Shown: piece after piece, positions 33,083 to 41,047 of the stretch | How the letters are laid out: every line of letters starts with the position of its first letter | How positions within the stretch are numbered: the stretch's first letter is position 1 | From: Flavobacteriales bacterium | Lineage (GTDB): Bacteria > Bacteroidota > Bacteroidia > Flavobacteriales_F > PHOS-HE28 | Length of the DNA stretch: 41,105 nucleotides | Direction: 5' to 3' | Assembly (NCBI GenBank): GCA_016788205.1 | Contig: JAEUTA010000018.1 | Location: 1 to 41,105, forward strand | Program-made: the position numbers and the translations under genes | The notes under the pieces: model-generated | What the model saw: the letters and a program-made list of their open reading frames with translations, nothing else | What the model was told of the DNA's origin: nothing | The model's database searches: none

Positions 33083-33606
33083 TGTGCGAAGGGCGTCTTC
33101 GGACCGGGCAAGAGCAACTGCATCATCACCAGGTCCAGCCAGCGGCCGAACTTCCACGCCACCTGGGGCATGCGCGCGGTCTCAACGAATCCACATTCCG
33201 CGTGCAGGCGAAGACTGATGGCGTTCTCCGAATCGATGGCGCCGACGAGGGTGCGCAACTCGAGCCGATGCGCTTCGGCGATCAGCGCGTGCAGCAAGGC
33301 GCGACCGATGCCCTTGCCCCGATGGTCCACATGCACGTGCACGGTGTGTTCGCCGGTGTAGCGATAACCGGGCTTGCTGCGGAAGCTGCTGATGTTGCCG
33401 AAACCGGTGACTACGCCGTTCTCCTCGCTCACGATAACGGGCCATCCGGCTTCCATCAGGTCATCGAACCACGCCTGGCGCATCTCCAGGGTGTGCGGTG
33501 CGAAGACGTAGGCGGCCGTGCTGTTGGCGATCACCTCGTTGTAGATCGCGAGGATCGCTGGAAGGTCCGCTTCGGTGGCCGGGCGGATGGAAGGCGGGAG
33601 CGGCAT
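33079..33606 (-). CDS. GNAT N-acetyltransferase, PAT/MnaT type
   Basis: A 175-residue acetyl-CoA-dependent N-acyltransferase of the phosphinothricin acetyltransferase/MnaT group. It has IRPATEADLPAILAIYNEVI at the N-terminus, GFGNISSFRSKPGYRYTGEHTVHV in the middle, and the acetyl-CoA loop DHRGKGIGRALL, then a DSENAISLRLHAECGFVETA motif. Family members acetylate methionine derivatives, other amino acids or phosphinothricin. Coupling to an EamA exporter suggests modification and export of an amino-acid-like compound; inference only. Confidence 0.9.
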   Translation of the reverse strand: MPLPPSIRPATEADLPAILAIYNEVIANSTAAYVFAPHTLEMRQAWFDDLMEAGWPVIVSEENGVVTGFGNISSFRSKPGYRYTGEHTVHVHVDHRGKGIGRALLHALIAEAHRLELRTLVGAIDSENAISLRLHAECGFVETARMPQVAWKFGRWLDLVMMQLLLPGPKTPFAQ

Positions 33607-33705
33607 GTGTAGGGTGCAGGTGCAAAGATCCTCCGGATCGGGGAACGAAGGCTACGCTTCGACCAAAGGAGGCGAACAGCGCGGTGGTGGTCGTTCCTTT
33701 GGACC

Positions 33706-35394
33706 ATGCGGGCGATGCTCTTCGGTCTACTGCTGCTCGGCGGCGGGGTGATGGCGCAGACCTCCATCACGGGGCGCGTGGTGGATGCCGCCGACGGAAC
33801 ACCGTTACCCTATTGCACCGTGGCGCGCGTGGGCAGCCCACAAGGCACCATCACCAACGACGATGGTGCGTTCCGCATCAACGCCGAACCCGGTGATAGC
33901 GTGCGCTTCTCCTTCGTCGGCTACATCACGCGCACACTTCCGGCAGAAGCGGTCAGCGGCAAGGACGTCCGACTTTCCCGTGCCGTGGTGGAATTGGGCG
34001 AGGCCGTGATCCGTCCGGACGATGCGCTCTACGACCGCATCATCCGCGTGAACAAGTGGATCAGAAAGGCGGAGCTGGTGCAGACGAAACTCTTTTTCGG
34101 TGTGGAGACCTACAGCGATGGTCTGCCGGTGGAGATGATCCACGCGTACTACAACGCCGCGACCAAGGGCGGCGAGCTGCTGGGCATGGAGCTGAAGAAC
34201 GGCCGCATCGGCATCGCCGCGCGCGACGGACGCTTCTTCATCAACTACAACACCACCAAGGCCTTCGCCCTCATCGACATCACCGCCGACCAAACGCTCT
34301 TCCCGACTTCACCCTTGAAACATGAACGCACGAAATACCTGCGCCGCGGTTTCGTGGTGGAACAGGTGAGCGCGGCCGCCGACAAGGACGGTGTGGACCA
34401 CCTGCGCATCATCCCGCGCACGAACAACCCGCACGCCTTCACCACCGAACTGTGGTTGGAACCCGGCGGCGATGCCGTGCGCGCCGTGGAACTGCGTTGC
34501 CGCAACTGTCCGCAACATCCCTTCAAACCGCTCTTCGAACACGGCAGCATCGACACGGTGGACCTGCGCTACAAGCAGCTCTGGAGCAGCGGCCCCGCGC
34601 CGATGCCCGAGGTGATGCAGCTGGACTACCGCATGGTCTACAGCGGCCCCGGCACGCACGAAAGCTTCACCACCCACGCGCTGATGCACGCCTACGACCG
34701 TGGCACCGGCTTCACGCTCCCGCTCTTCACCTACCTCGAAGAGCTCCCCGACTACCGCAAGATCGGCTGGCTGCCGGAGGACACCGCCTTCTGGCAACGC
34801 GTACACCCGCCGCTGCCCACCGCGAAGCAGCAACGCGCCATGGAGTTCCTGCGGATGAACGACCTCAACAGCGGCCAGTGGTACAGCGACCTCGACAATG
34901 CCCGCAACTTCTTCAAGCCGCCCTACGCCATCTGGTCACCCGAGACGCGGATACGGCTGAGCGAACTCACCGGCGCCGAAACCCCGGAAGGCCAGCCGGG
35001 CCTTGACCCCTCGCGCACCCACCTCGCCGCGCAATTCTACCTGGACCTCGACACCGTTGGCGGCCAACTCCTCCACCGCTCGTTCACCGTGGTGGACGGG
35101 TACGTCACCATCGTGCCCGCCGAACGCCTGCCCTGGACCGACTGCTTCCACAACATCTGGTTCGACCTCTGCGAACTGGAACGCCGCAAGCTGGAAGCCG
35201 ACCTCAACGCCCCCGGCATCACCCTGGCCCGCGCCCAAGCCCTGCGCACCGAACACACCGCCGCCCTCCGCCGCATGACCGAACGCCTCTTGCAAGAGAC
35301 CGCCCAAGGCACGGTGTGCGAGCCGCTCTTCCATTGGAACCAGGTGGTGAAAGAAGCCACGGGGATAGACAACATTGCGCTGCTGGGGATGTAA
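33706..35394 (+). CDS. Exported protein with CarboxypepD_reg-like domain
   Basis: A 562-residue protein with a signal peptide (MRAMLFGLLLLGGGVMAQ). A carboxypeptidase-regulatory-like beta domain follows (SITGRVVDAADGTPLPYCTVARVG ... FSFVGYIT, about residues 20-95), as in many Bacteroidota outer-membrane and cell-surface proteins. The remaining 450 residues are not assigned. They have repeated WxP/YxLxEL segments and a Cys pair RCRNCP near 263. No outer-membrane beta barrel of the TonB-receptor type is evident. A -7-like TTCCTTTG lies just before the ATG. Confidence 0.72.
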   Translation: MRAMLFGLLLLGGGVMAQTSITGRVVDAADGTPLPYCTVARVGSPQGTITNDDGAFRINAEPGDSVRFSFVGYITRTLPAEAVSGKDVRLSRAVVELGEAVIRPDDALYDRIIRVNKWIRKAELVQTKLFFGVETYSDGLPVEMIHAYYNAATKGGELLGMELKNGRIGIAARDGRFFINYNTTKAFALIDITADQTLFPTSPLKHERTKYLRRGFVVEQVSAAADKDGVDHLRIIPRTNNPHAFTTELWLEPGGDAVRAVELRCRNCPQHPFKPLFEHGSIDTVDLRYKQLWSSGPAPMPEVMQLDYRMVYSGPGTHESFTTHALMHAYDRGTGFTLPLFTYLEELPDYRKIGWLPEDTAFWQRVHPPLPTAKQQRAMEFLRMNDLNSGQWYSDLDNARNFFKPPYAIWSPETRIRLSELTGAETPEGQPGLDPSRTHLAAQFYLDLDTVGGQLLHRSFTVVDGYVTIVPAERLPWTDCFHNIWFDLCELERRKLEADLNAPGITLARAQALRTEHTAALRRMTERLLQETAQGTVCEPLFHWNQVVKEATGIDNIALLGM

Positions 35395-35397
35395 AGG

Positions 35398-35476
35398 GAG
35401 AAATGGAGCAATGGAGCATGGGGACAATGGAGCAATGGAGAAATGGATCAATGCAGAAATGGAGCAATGGAAGAAA
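35398..35476. repeat. Degenerate tandem repeat, unit near AATGGAGC
   Basis: About nine units of 7-9 bp around AATGGAGC run from just after the stop of the preceding gene. Units vary (AAATGGATC, AATGCAG). No coding role is visible. The following 100 bp hold CCTCTGCG/CCTCTGTA/CCTCTGCGG repeats and no gene. Confidence 0.85.
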
Positions 35477-35575
35477 AGGCGCCGCACCTGCCCCACCCTC
35501 TGCGCCTCTCCCGGAGCTTGCTCCGCCTCGATCTGAATTCAAAGAAGCCCTCTGCGTTCCTCTGTACCGGAGCCT

Positions 35576-35595
35576 GCCCCGGCGAAAGCCGGGGC
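35576..35595. repeat. GAAA-capped GC hairpin
   Basis: GCCCCGGC-GAAA-GCCGGGGC, a perfect 8-bp stem preceded by AGCCT. It is similar in stem, tetraloop and flank to the elements at 7452-7471 and 1150-1170, so it is probably a dispersed palindromic element. Confidence 0.65.
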
Positions 35596-35663
35596 GCCTC
35601 TGCGGTGAAAACCCGCCCAGCCCACCCTCCCACCCGCTCATTCTCCCGAAAGGGCTACATGGC

Positions 35664-35671
35664 TACCTTTG
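35664..35671 (+). promoter_or_regulatory. -7 element of E1 gene
   Basis: TACCTTTG is a full match to TAnnTTTG, 21 bp before the ATG at 35693. No -33 TTTG at normal distance. Confidence 0.45.
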
Positions 35672-35692
35672 AAGCTCACCGGAAAGTGCCCC

Positions 35693-38071
35693 ATGCCCCT
35701 GAACAAGCCAGCCCCCGCTGAAGTCGGAATGACCCTCGACGAGGTCCGTGAAGAGATCCTGCGCGACTACCGCATCGTCTTCGAAAGCCGCGAGGCCAGT
35801 TTGTTGGGCCGCAAGGAAGTGCTCACGGGCAAAGCCAAGTTCGGCATCTTCGGCGATGGCAAGGAACTGGCCCAGGTATGCATGGCCAAGCAGTTCCGCC
35901 ACGGCGACTGGCGCAGCGGCTACTACCGGGACATGACCTTCATGTTCGCCATCGGCGAGCTCACCGTGCAGCAGTGGTTCGCGCAGCTCTACGCGCATGC
36001 CGACCTGGCCCACGAGCCCGCCAGCGCCGGCCGCCAGATGAACGGCCACTTCGCCACGCGCAGCCTGGACGGCTACGGCAACTGGAAGGACCTCACCCAG
36101 CAGTACAACTCCTCTCCCGACATCAGCCCCACGGCTGGCCAGATGCCGCGTCTCCTCGGCCTCGCGCAAGCCAGCAAGGTCTTCCGCCGCAACAAGGACC
36201 TGCACGGGCACACGCACCTGAGCGACCTGGGCAACGAGGTCGCCTTCGGCACCATCGGCGATGCCAGCACCAGCGAAGGCCACTTCTGGGAAACGATGAA
36301 CGCCGCCGGTGTGCTGCAAGTGCCCCTCGCCATGAGCGTGTGGGACGACGGCTGGGGCATCAGCGTGAGCAAGGACTACCAGACCACCAAGGGCAGCATC
36401 AGCACCCTGCTGCAAGGCTTCCAGAAGGAAGAAGGCACCAACGGCATCCGCATCTACAAGACCAAGGCCTGGGACTACGCCGCGCTGAACCGCGTGTACG
36501 AAGAGGCCATCGCCCGGTGCCGGGAGGACCATGTGCCCTGCCTGATCCACGTGGAAGAGGTGACGCAGCCGCAGGGCCACAGCACCAGCGGCAGCCACGA
36601 GCGCTACAAGACCAACGACCTGCTGGACTGGTACAAGGAGTACGACTGCGTGGTGAAGTTCCGCCAGTGGATCCTCAACTTCCGTCCGGGTGGTGAGGCC
36701 ATCGCCAGCAACGCCGACCTCGAAGCCATCGAGAAGCAGGCGAAGATCGACGTGCGCGCCGCGCAGAAAGCCGCCTGGGCCGCGTTCTGCGCCCCCATCA
36801 AGGAAGAACAGGACGACGCCGCCCGCCTCATCGAAGCCCTCGGCAGCGACGAAGCCACCGCCATCGCCCGCGAGCTCCGCAGCGCCATGGACCCCGGACG
36901 CAAGGAGGTCGTAAGCGCCGCGCGCAGGGCCGTGCTGGCCGCCGGTGACGCCGACACCAGCGAACTGCAGACGTGGATCGACCAGCAACTCGAGCTCAAC
37001 GCCGACCGCTACGGCAGCCACCTCTACAGCGAGAGCGCCAAGAGCAGCCTCAACGTAACGGAAGTGCCCGTGCAGTACACCAGCGACGAGCAGGTGGACG
37101 GCCGCCTCATCATCCGCGACAACTTCGCCGCGCTCTTCGAGAAGGAGCCGCTGCTGCTCACCTTCGGCGAGGACACCGGCAAGATCGGCGACGTGAACCA
37201 GGGCATGGAAGGCATGCAGGCCCGCTTCGGCGAGCTGCGCGTGAGCGACGTGGGCATCCGCGAAGCCACCATCCTGGGCCAGGGCATGGGCATGGCCCTG
37301 CGCGGCCTGCGCCCCGTGGCCGAGATCCAATACCTGGATTATCTGCTCTACTGCCTGCAGGGCATGAGCGACGACCTCGCCACCGTGCAGTGGCGCACCA
37401 AGGGCGGCCAGAAATGCCCGCTCATCATCCGCACGCGCGGCCACCGCTTGGAAGGGGTGTGGCACAGCGGCAGCCCCATGGGCATGATCGTGAACAGCGT
37501 GCGCGGCGTGCTGGTGTGCGTGCCCCGCAACATGCAGCAGGCCGCAGGCTTCTACAACACCCTGCTGCAAAGCGACGATGCCGCGCTGGTGATCGAATGC
37601 CTCAACGGCTACCGCAGCAAGGAGCGCCTGCCCGCCAACCTGGGTGAGTTCACAGTGCCCATCGGCATCCCCGAAGTGGTGCGCGAAGGCAGCGACCTCA
37701 CCCTCGTGAGCTACGGCAGCACTTTCAATTTATGCGACCGTGCGTGCGACACCCTTAGCTCTATGGGCATCTCCGTGGAACTGATCGACGCGCGTACCCT
37801 CCTCCCCTTCGACCGCACGCACCGCATCGTGCAAAGCGTGGAGAAGACCAGCCGCCTGCTGGTGGTGGACGAGGACGTACCCGGTGGCGCCAGTGCCTAC
37901 ATCCTGCAGCAGATCCTGGAAGTGCAGGGCGGCTACCGGTTCCTGGATGCCGCACCAAGCACCCTCACCGCGAAAGCCCACCGCCCGGCGTATGGCAGCG
38001 ATGGGGATTATTTCTCCAAGCCGAGCTTGGAGGATGTGGTGGAGAAGGTGCGGGGGATGGTTGAGGAATAG
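35693..38071 (+). CDS. 2-oxoacid dehydrogenase E1, alpha-beta fusion
   Basis: A 792-residue thiamine-diphosphate enzyme of the branched-chain (2-oxoisovalerate) type, decarboxylating 2-oxoacids and passing the acyl group to lipoyl-E2. The alpha half (to about 420) has YYRDMTFMFAIGE, HLSDLGNEVAFG and the ThDP-binding IGDASTSEGHFWETMNAAG...WDDGWGISV. The beta half (from about 470) has NFAALFEKEPLLLTFGEDTG, GIREATILGQGMGMALRGLRPVAEIQ and a C-terminal transketolase-like DEDVPGGASAYILQQILE. Such fusions are common in Bacteroidota. ATG 35693 follows a -7 element. No E2 or E3 gene is adjacent. Confidence 0.92.
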   Translation: MPLNKPAPAEVGMTLDEVREEILRDYRIVFESREASLLGRKEVLTGKAKFGIFGDGKELAQVCMAKQFRHGDWRSGYYRDMTFMFAIGELTVQQWFAQLYAHADLAHEPASAGRQMNGHFATRSLDGYGNWKDLTQQYNSSPDISPTAGQMPRLLGLAQASKVFRRNKDLHGHTHLSDLGNEVAFGTIGDASTSEGHFWETMNAAGVLQVPLAMSVWDDGWGISVSKDYQTTKGSISTLLQGFQKEEGTNGIRIYKTKAWDYAALNRVYEEAIARCREDHVPCLIHVEEVTQPQGHSTSGSHERYKTNDLLDWYKEYDCVVKFRQWILNFRPGGEAIASNADLEAIEKQAKIDVRAAQKAAWAAFCAPIKEEQDDAARLIEALGSDEATAIARELRSAMDPGRKEVVSAARRAVLAAGDADTSELQTWIDQQLELNADRYGSHLYSESAKSSLNVTEVPVQYTSDEQVDGRLIIRDNFAALFEKEPLLLTFGEDTGKIGDVNQGMEGMQARFGELRVSDVGIREATILGQGMGMALRGLRPVAEIQYLDYLLYCLQGMSDDLATVQWRTKGGQKCPLIIRTRGHRLEGVWHSGSPMGMIVNSVRGVLVCVPRNMQQAAGFYNTLLQSDDAALVIECLNGYRSKERLPANLGEFTVPIGIPEVVREGSDLTLVSYGSTFNLCDRACDTLSSMGISVELIDARTLLPFDRTHRIVQSVEKTSRLLVVDEDVPGGASAYILQQILEVQGGYRFLDAAPSTLTAKAHRPAYGSDGDYFSKPSLEDVVEKVRGMVEE

Positions 38072-38085
38072 AGATCCTTCTGCGC

Positions 38086-38556
38086 ATGCGATTTGCACCG
38101 ATCCTCTTTGCTGTAGTGTCAATACTGCTGCGCACCGAGACATCCGCGCAGACTGATAGCAGCGCCATCCGACTCCAGTTATGGTCGGCTGACATCATGA
38201 TGGAAAGCTTGGCGTATGGAAGTGCAAAGGGGTTCAGCACCTTTTTCAAGGATGCAAACTATCTCGCAGCCATCCAACCCAAGCTCGACTCCTTGGCCAA
38301 CGCACTGAAAGGAAGGAGCCATAGGCCTTGCTTGCTGGCCCACAGAAGTTATGGCGATGAGCAGCGCGTACTTGGACGAATAGCCGACCATAACGGCCAT
38401 GAACTAGCTGCGGTCGTATTCGAGTTCGAGACGGCTGATGAGACGGCGAAAATTTTCCGGTTGACCATCATGCAAGCTCGACTCCCGTTGGATGAAGAAA
38501 TTGAAGAACCGCCTCCAACGCAAGAGCAGCTGATACAGACGCAACCGAAGCGCTAG
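38086..38556 (+). CDS. Exported protein, unknown function
   Basis: A 156-residue protein with a signal peptide (MRFAPILFAVVSILLRTETSAQ). The mature part has no family I recognise; it ends in an acidic, Pro- and Gln-rich tail. It begins 14 bp after the E1 stop, where the accessory region starts, and base composition falls compared with the E1 gene. Confidence 0.6.
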   Translation: MRFAPILFAVVSILLRTETSAQTDSSAIRLQLWSADIMMESLAYGSAKGFSTFFKDANYLAAIQPKLDSLANALKGRSHRPCLLAHRSYGDEQRVLGRIADHNGHELAAVVFEFETADETAKIFRLTIMQARLPLDEEIEEPPPTQEQLIQTQPKR

Positions 38557-38561
38557 TTCAC

Positions 38562-38807
38562 ATGAGCCCACGAGCCATCCAAGACATCGAGGGTTTCCGC
38601 TTCTTCTTTTACAGCCGGGAGAACAATGAACCGCCCCACATCCACGTGGAGAAGGGCAATGGTTCTGAGAAGTGGTGGCTGCTTCCCCAGCCAGCCCGCG
38701 TATATTCGACAGGCTTCAAGGCCCGTGAGCAACGTCGTATCGAACAACTGATCCATGAGCACCAGAACGCCCTCCTCCAAGCGTGGAACCGCTACTTCGG
38801 CGGCTAA
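38562..38807 (+). CDS. DUF4160 protein
   Basis: An 81-residue protein of the DUF4160 family: the core FRFFFYSRENNEPPHIHVEKG, then KWWL and a C-terminal RRIEQLIHEHQNALLQAWNRYFGG. These proteins are almost always encoded beside a DUF2442 protein, as here. The pairing and small size suggest a toxin-antitoxin-like or regulatory module, but no activity is established to my knowledge. Confidence 0.88.
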   Translation: MSPRAIQDIEGFRFFFYSRENNEPPHIHVEKGNGSEKWWLLPQPARVYSTGFKAREQRRIEQLIHEHQNALLQAWNRYFGG

Positions 38808-39138
38808 GCCCATCGGGTTGGACCCCATCGAAGCGATGATCCTGAAGGAAGGATTGCGCATCGCTGACGTGCTGCCCTACAAAGACCTGGACCTGCTCGC
38901 CGTCGTACTAAACAGCGGCGATGTGCTGCAAGCCCGCCTCTCCGACTTCGACCGGTTGAAGAAGGCCAGCGAAGCCCAACTGAAGAAGTGGCGGCTGATC
39001 GGCGGAGGTATGGGCATCAATTGGGATGCGCTGGATGAGGACCTCTCGTTGCGCGGGTTCATCCGCGACAGTGTGCAGAAGGAGACGTTGCGGAGAATGA
39101 CGGCGCGGCGCTCTGGAACAACGGTCAAGAGCCGATGA
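38755..39138 (+). CDS. DUF2442 protein
   Basis: A 127-residue reading from ATG 38755, overlapping the DUF4160 gene by 53 bp. A start at 38836 (MILKEGLRIADV, 100 residues) would begin nearer the family core. Recognised core: RIADVLPYKDLDLLAVVLNSGDVLQARLSDFDRL, then WRLIGGGMGINWDALDEDLSLRGFI, matching DUF2442. The tail is basic. Partner of the DUF4160 protein. Confidence 0.82.
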   Translation: MSTRTPSSKRGTATSAAKPIGLDPIEAMILKEGLRIADVLPYKDLDLLAVVLNSGDVLQARLSDFDRLKKASEAQLKKWRLIGGGMGINWDALDEDLSLRGFIRDSVQKETLRRMTARRSGTTVKSR

Positions 39139-39143
39139 GCACA

Positions 39144-39179
39144 CCTGAGGCAGGGTCACTATTCCTCAGGAGACCCTGC
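39144..39179 (+). other. Interleaved inverted repeats, possible pseudoknot
   Basis: CCTGAGG (39144-39150) pairs with CCTCAGG (39164-39170), and GCAGGGTC (39150-39157) pairs with GACCCTGC (39172-39179). The order is A-B-A'-B', so both stems together would form an H-type pseudoknot; either could form alone. It lies 5 bp after the DUF2442 stop and 42 bp before the three-gene STAS/GHKL module. Alternatives are a terminator for the upstream pair (no T tract) or two overlapping operators. Confidence 0.65.
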
Positions 39180-39221
39180 GAAGGTTTAAATACATTGGCC
39201 CGACTGGAAAATTGATTTATA

Positions 39222-39671
39222 ATGATTGATAGCGACGTCTTAAAAACACTGCTTGAGACTTGGAGACAGGATTACAGGCTTTTGCTCGGAGCAATACTCG
39301 TCCTGATGGTTCTTAACCTCGTCTTGGAACTGGTTCGATTCCTACTTCAAATCAAGCTGTCCAATAAGGATCACAGCAATCAAAGAAAGCTTCTCGTCGA
39401 GCAAAGAAGGCTAGTTGTATTGGAGGAACTGTTCAATAATCTTAGTCAACTTCGACTACTCGACCGAACACAGCCCAATGAAATGTTGGCTCAAGTGACG
39501 AAGATTGCGGACTACATGAATAGCAAAAGGCTCTATATTCCAAAGAAGTTCCATCGGGCATCGGATGATATACTCGATTATTTCAAGACCCTAATGACTG
39601 ACTACACGCAGAAGGACGTTAAGCTAGAAGTCGAGCTTTTCGAGAACTTCTGCCACCTTTTCAATGACTGA
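39222..39671 (+). CDS. Membrane-anchored coiled-coil protein
   Basis: A 149-residue protein. One N-terminal membrane segment (about 19-43, LLLGAILVLMVLNLVLELVRFLL) is followed by a charged helix likely to be coiled coil (about 45-80) and a helical C-terminal part. No named family recognised. Its end overlaps the next start by 8 bp, so it is coupled to the STAS-like/GHKL gene. Base composition is clearly AT-richer than the core genes, and codon use differs, which suggests transfer. Confidence 0.75.
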   Translation: MIDSDVLKTLLETWRQDYRLLLGAILVLMVLNLVLELVRFLLQIKLSNKDHSNQRKLLVEQRRLVVLEELFNNLSQLRLLDRTQPNEMLAQVTKIADYMNSKRLYIPKKFHRASDDILDYFKTLMTDYTQKDVKLEVELFENFCHLFND

Positions 39672-40605
39672 TAAAGTTGTTGCACCGAAGACCTTCAAGG
39701 CGAATTCAATCATTTCGTTCATCAATGATTGTGCGCCAATCTTTTCATATAAGGGCAAGAGACGGGCTGGCTTTGAGTTAGATGTTTCGCGAGTGAAAGA
39801 GTGCTCTATGATTGGGGTACTTCTCGTCTATAAAATCATGGAATACTGCTCCAAGCAACAGTGCTTTACACGCCCCATGATTTCAATCAAATCGGAGTTT
39901 GCGGCAAGTATGGAAAGGTATGGCTTTACCAAACTTATCACTGCCTGCGTGGAAGACCCTGAAAGAGCGCGCCGGGAATTGAGGGACCTGAAAATAACTA
40001 TTCAGAATTCATTCATCATGGCTCCCCAAGCGCTATTGAAAAGCGACCGATATACTGCGGAGATGCTTAATAAGAACTACTTGCCACAGATTGAGGCATA
40101 CTATAAGAACCAACCAGCATTGATTTCCATGGTCTTTCAATGCCTGAGCGAGGTACTTCTAAATTTCTGGGAGCACGCAGTTGACGACACTGAATCAGTT
40201 ATAGTCGCTCACGGTACAAAAGGGGCTGTTGAAATTGCCTGTGCGGATAATGGCAAAGGTATCATTTCGACCCTCCGCGGGGCGGGGAAGGAACGTCGGG
40301 ACGATGTATCTACGCTCATGTCCGCTGTGGAGAAAGGAGTGACATCGAAGGAACTAACCAATCATATGGGCTATGGACTTTGGATAGTCGATCAGATAGT
40401 CTCTCATGCGAAAGGGAGGCTACATTTGTACTCGGAAGGCTCCTACTACCAGAACGAGTATGGAAAGATTAAAGCGGGGACTTGCGGTTACTGGCAAGGC
40501 ACTGTCGTGTACCTCTCTTTGCCAGTAGCCAACCCGGTGAATCTTTCCGATATAGAGAAGGACATGAAGGGACGACAGGATTCGATTCAAATCAAATGGT
40601 CATGA
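39664..40605 (+). CDS. STAS-like / GHKL ATPase protein
   Basis: A 313-residue protein. The N-terminal 80 residues (FELDVSRVKECSMIGVLLVYKIMEYC) look like a STAS-type alpha/beta unit. The C-terminal half is a GHKL ATPase: N box LSEVLLNFWEHAVDD, G1 box CADNGKGI, and G2 box MGYGLWIVDQIV, closest in style to anti-sigma-factor kinases and MORC-like ATPases rather than histidine kinases. No phospho-acceptor His domain is present. It overlaps both neighbours (8 bp and ATGA), so three proteins should be made together. AT-rich compared with the core. Confidence 0.82.
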   Translation: MTDKVVAPKTFKANSIISFINDCAPIFSYKGKRRAGFELDVSRVKECSMIGVLLVYKIMEYCSKQQCFTRPMISIKSEFAASMERYGFTKLITACVEDPERARRELRDLKITIQNSFIMAPQALLKSDRYTAEMLNKNYLPQIEAYYKNQPALISMVFQCLSEVLLNFWEHAVDDTESVIVAHGTKGAVEIACADNGKGIISTLRGAGKERRDDVSTLMSAVEKGVTSKELTNHMGYGLWIVDQIVSHAKGRLHLYSEGSYYQNEYGKIKAGTCGYWQGTVVYLSLPVANPVNLSDIEKDMKGRQDSIQIKWS

Positions 40606-40895
40606 GGACGGTTAGTCTAGAGGAGTATGGACCAATACTTAGCAGCAGGTCCATTGGGGAGGTTGTGTATGAGAGAATAAAGAAGGAGGTGAATGAAGGT
40701 GAGGTGACGGTTGACCTTTCGACGATTCGTTCTATGGCCACTTTCTGCGCCAAGCAGATTTTTGGTAGGCTTTACGTCGAGTTAGGTCAGCGCAAGTTCT
40801 TCGATCGACTGACAATTAAGGGAGCAGACGACAATCTGAAGACGATCATTCAGATTGGTATTCAAAATGCGCTAGAGGAGGCGCCCAAGGCATAG
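40602..40895 (+). CDS. STAS-like DUF4325 protein
   Basis: A 97-residue protein from the ATGA overlap with the ATPase gene (ATG 40596 would add two residues). It has the DUF4325 pattern: SRSIGEVVYERIKKEVNEGEVTVDLSTIRSMATFCAKQIFGRLYVELG, then FFDRLTIKGADDNLKTIIQIGIQNAL. In partner-switching systems a STAS protein is the substrate of the GHKL kinase; here candidate acceptor residues are Ser/Thr in the STIRSMATF stretch. No DNA-binding domain is fused. Last gene of the module, followed by a terminator-like hairpin. Confidence 0.72.
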   Translation: MRTVSLEEYGPILSSRSIGEVVYERIKKEVNEGEVTVDLSTIRSMATFCAKQIFGRLYVELGQRKFFDRLTIKGADDNLKTIIQIGIQNALEEAPKA

Positions 40896-40914
40896 AACAG
40901 CCCGGTCTGTTTTT
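40894..40914 (+). terminator. Weak terminator after STAS module
   Basis: AGAACAG, loop CCCGGT, CTGTTTT (one G-U pair), then T. It overlaps the stop codon of the last gene. Confidence 0.5.
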
Positions 40915-40936
40915 CTCCGCCGTGTGCTTCCATCTA

Positions 40937-41035
40937 CCGCAGCGGTCTGGCCGCCTAAACCCGCGCAGGGTACCGATTCCAATCTTTAGACCCGCGCAAG
41001 GTTTCCCCCCAACCTCCGCAGCGGGTCTGTCCGCG
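40937..41035. repeat. Short direct and inverted repeats before terminal repeat
   Basis: CCGCAGCGGTCTGGCCGC (40937-40954) recurs as CCGCAGCGGGTCTGTCCGCG (41016-41035). AACCCGCGCAGGGT (40958-40971) recurs as GACCCGCGCAAGGTT (40989-41003). GACCCGC (40989) and GCGGGTC (41021-41027) also pair across AGGTT/AACCT. No gene is seen between 40896 and 41047. Confidence 0.65.
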
Positions 41036-41047
41036 CCTTTGGCAGAC

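Noticed and set aside
35663..37570. A 635-codon open frame on the minus strand across the E1 gene
   Set aside because: It mirrors the E1 gene, is full of Ala, Val and His typical of antisense high-GC frames, and has no recognisable domain.
39195..39223. Sigma-70-like TTGGCC-17 bp-TATAAT promoter of the STAS module
   Set aside because: The TATAAT overlaps the start codon, so transcription would begin inside the gene. Bacteroidota primary sigma factors also use a different consensus.
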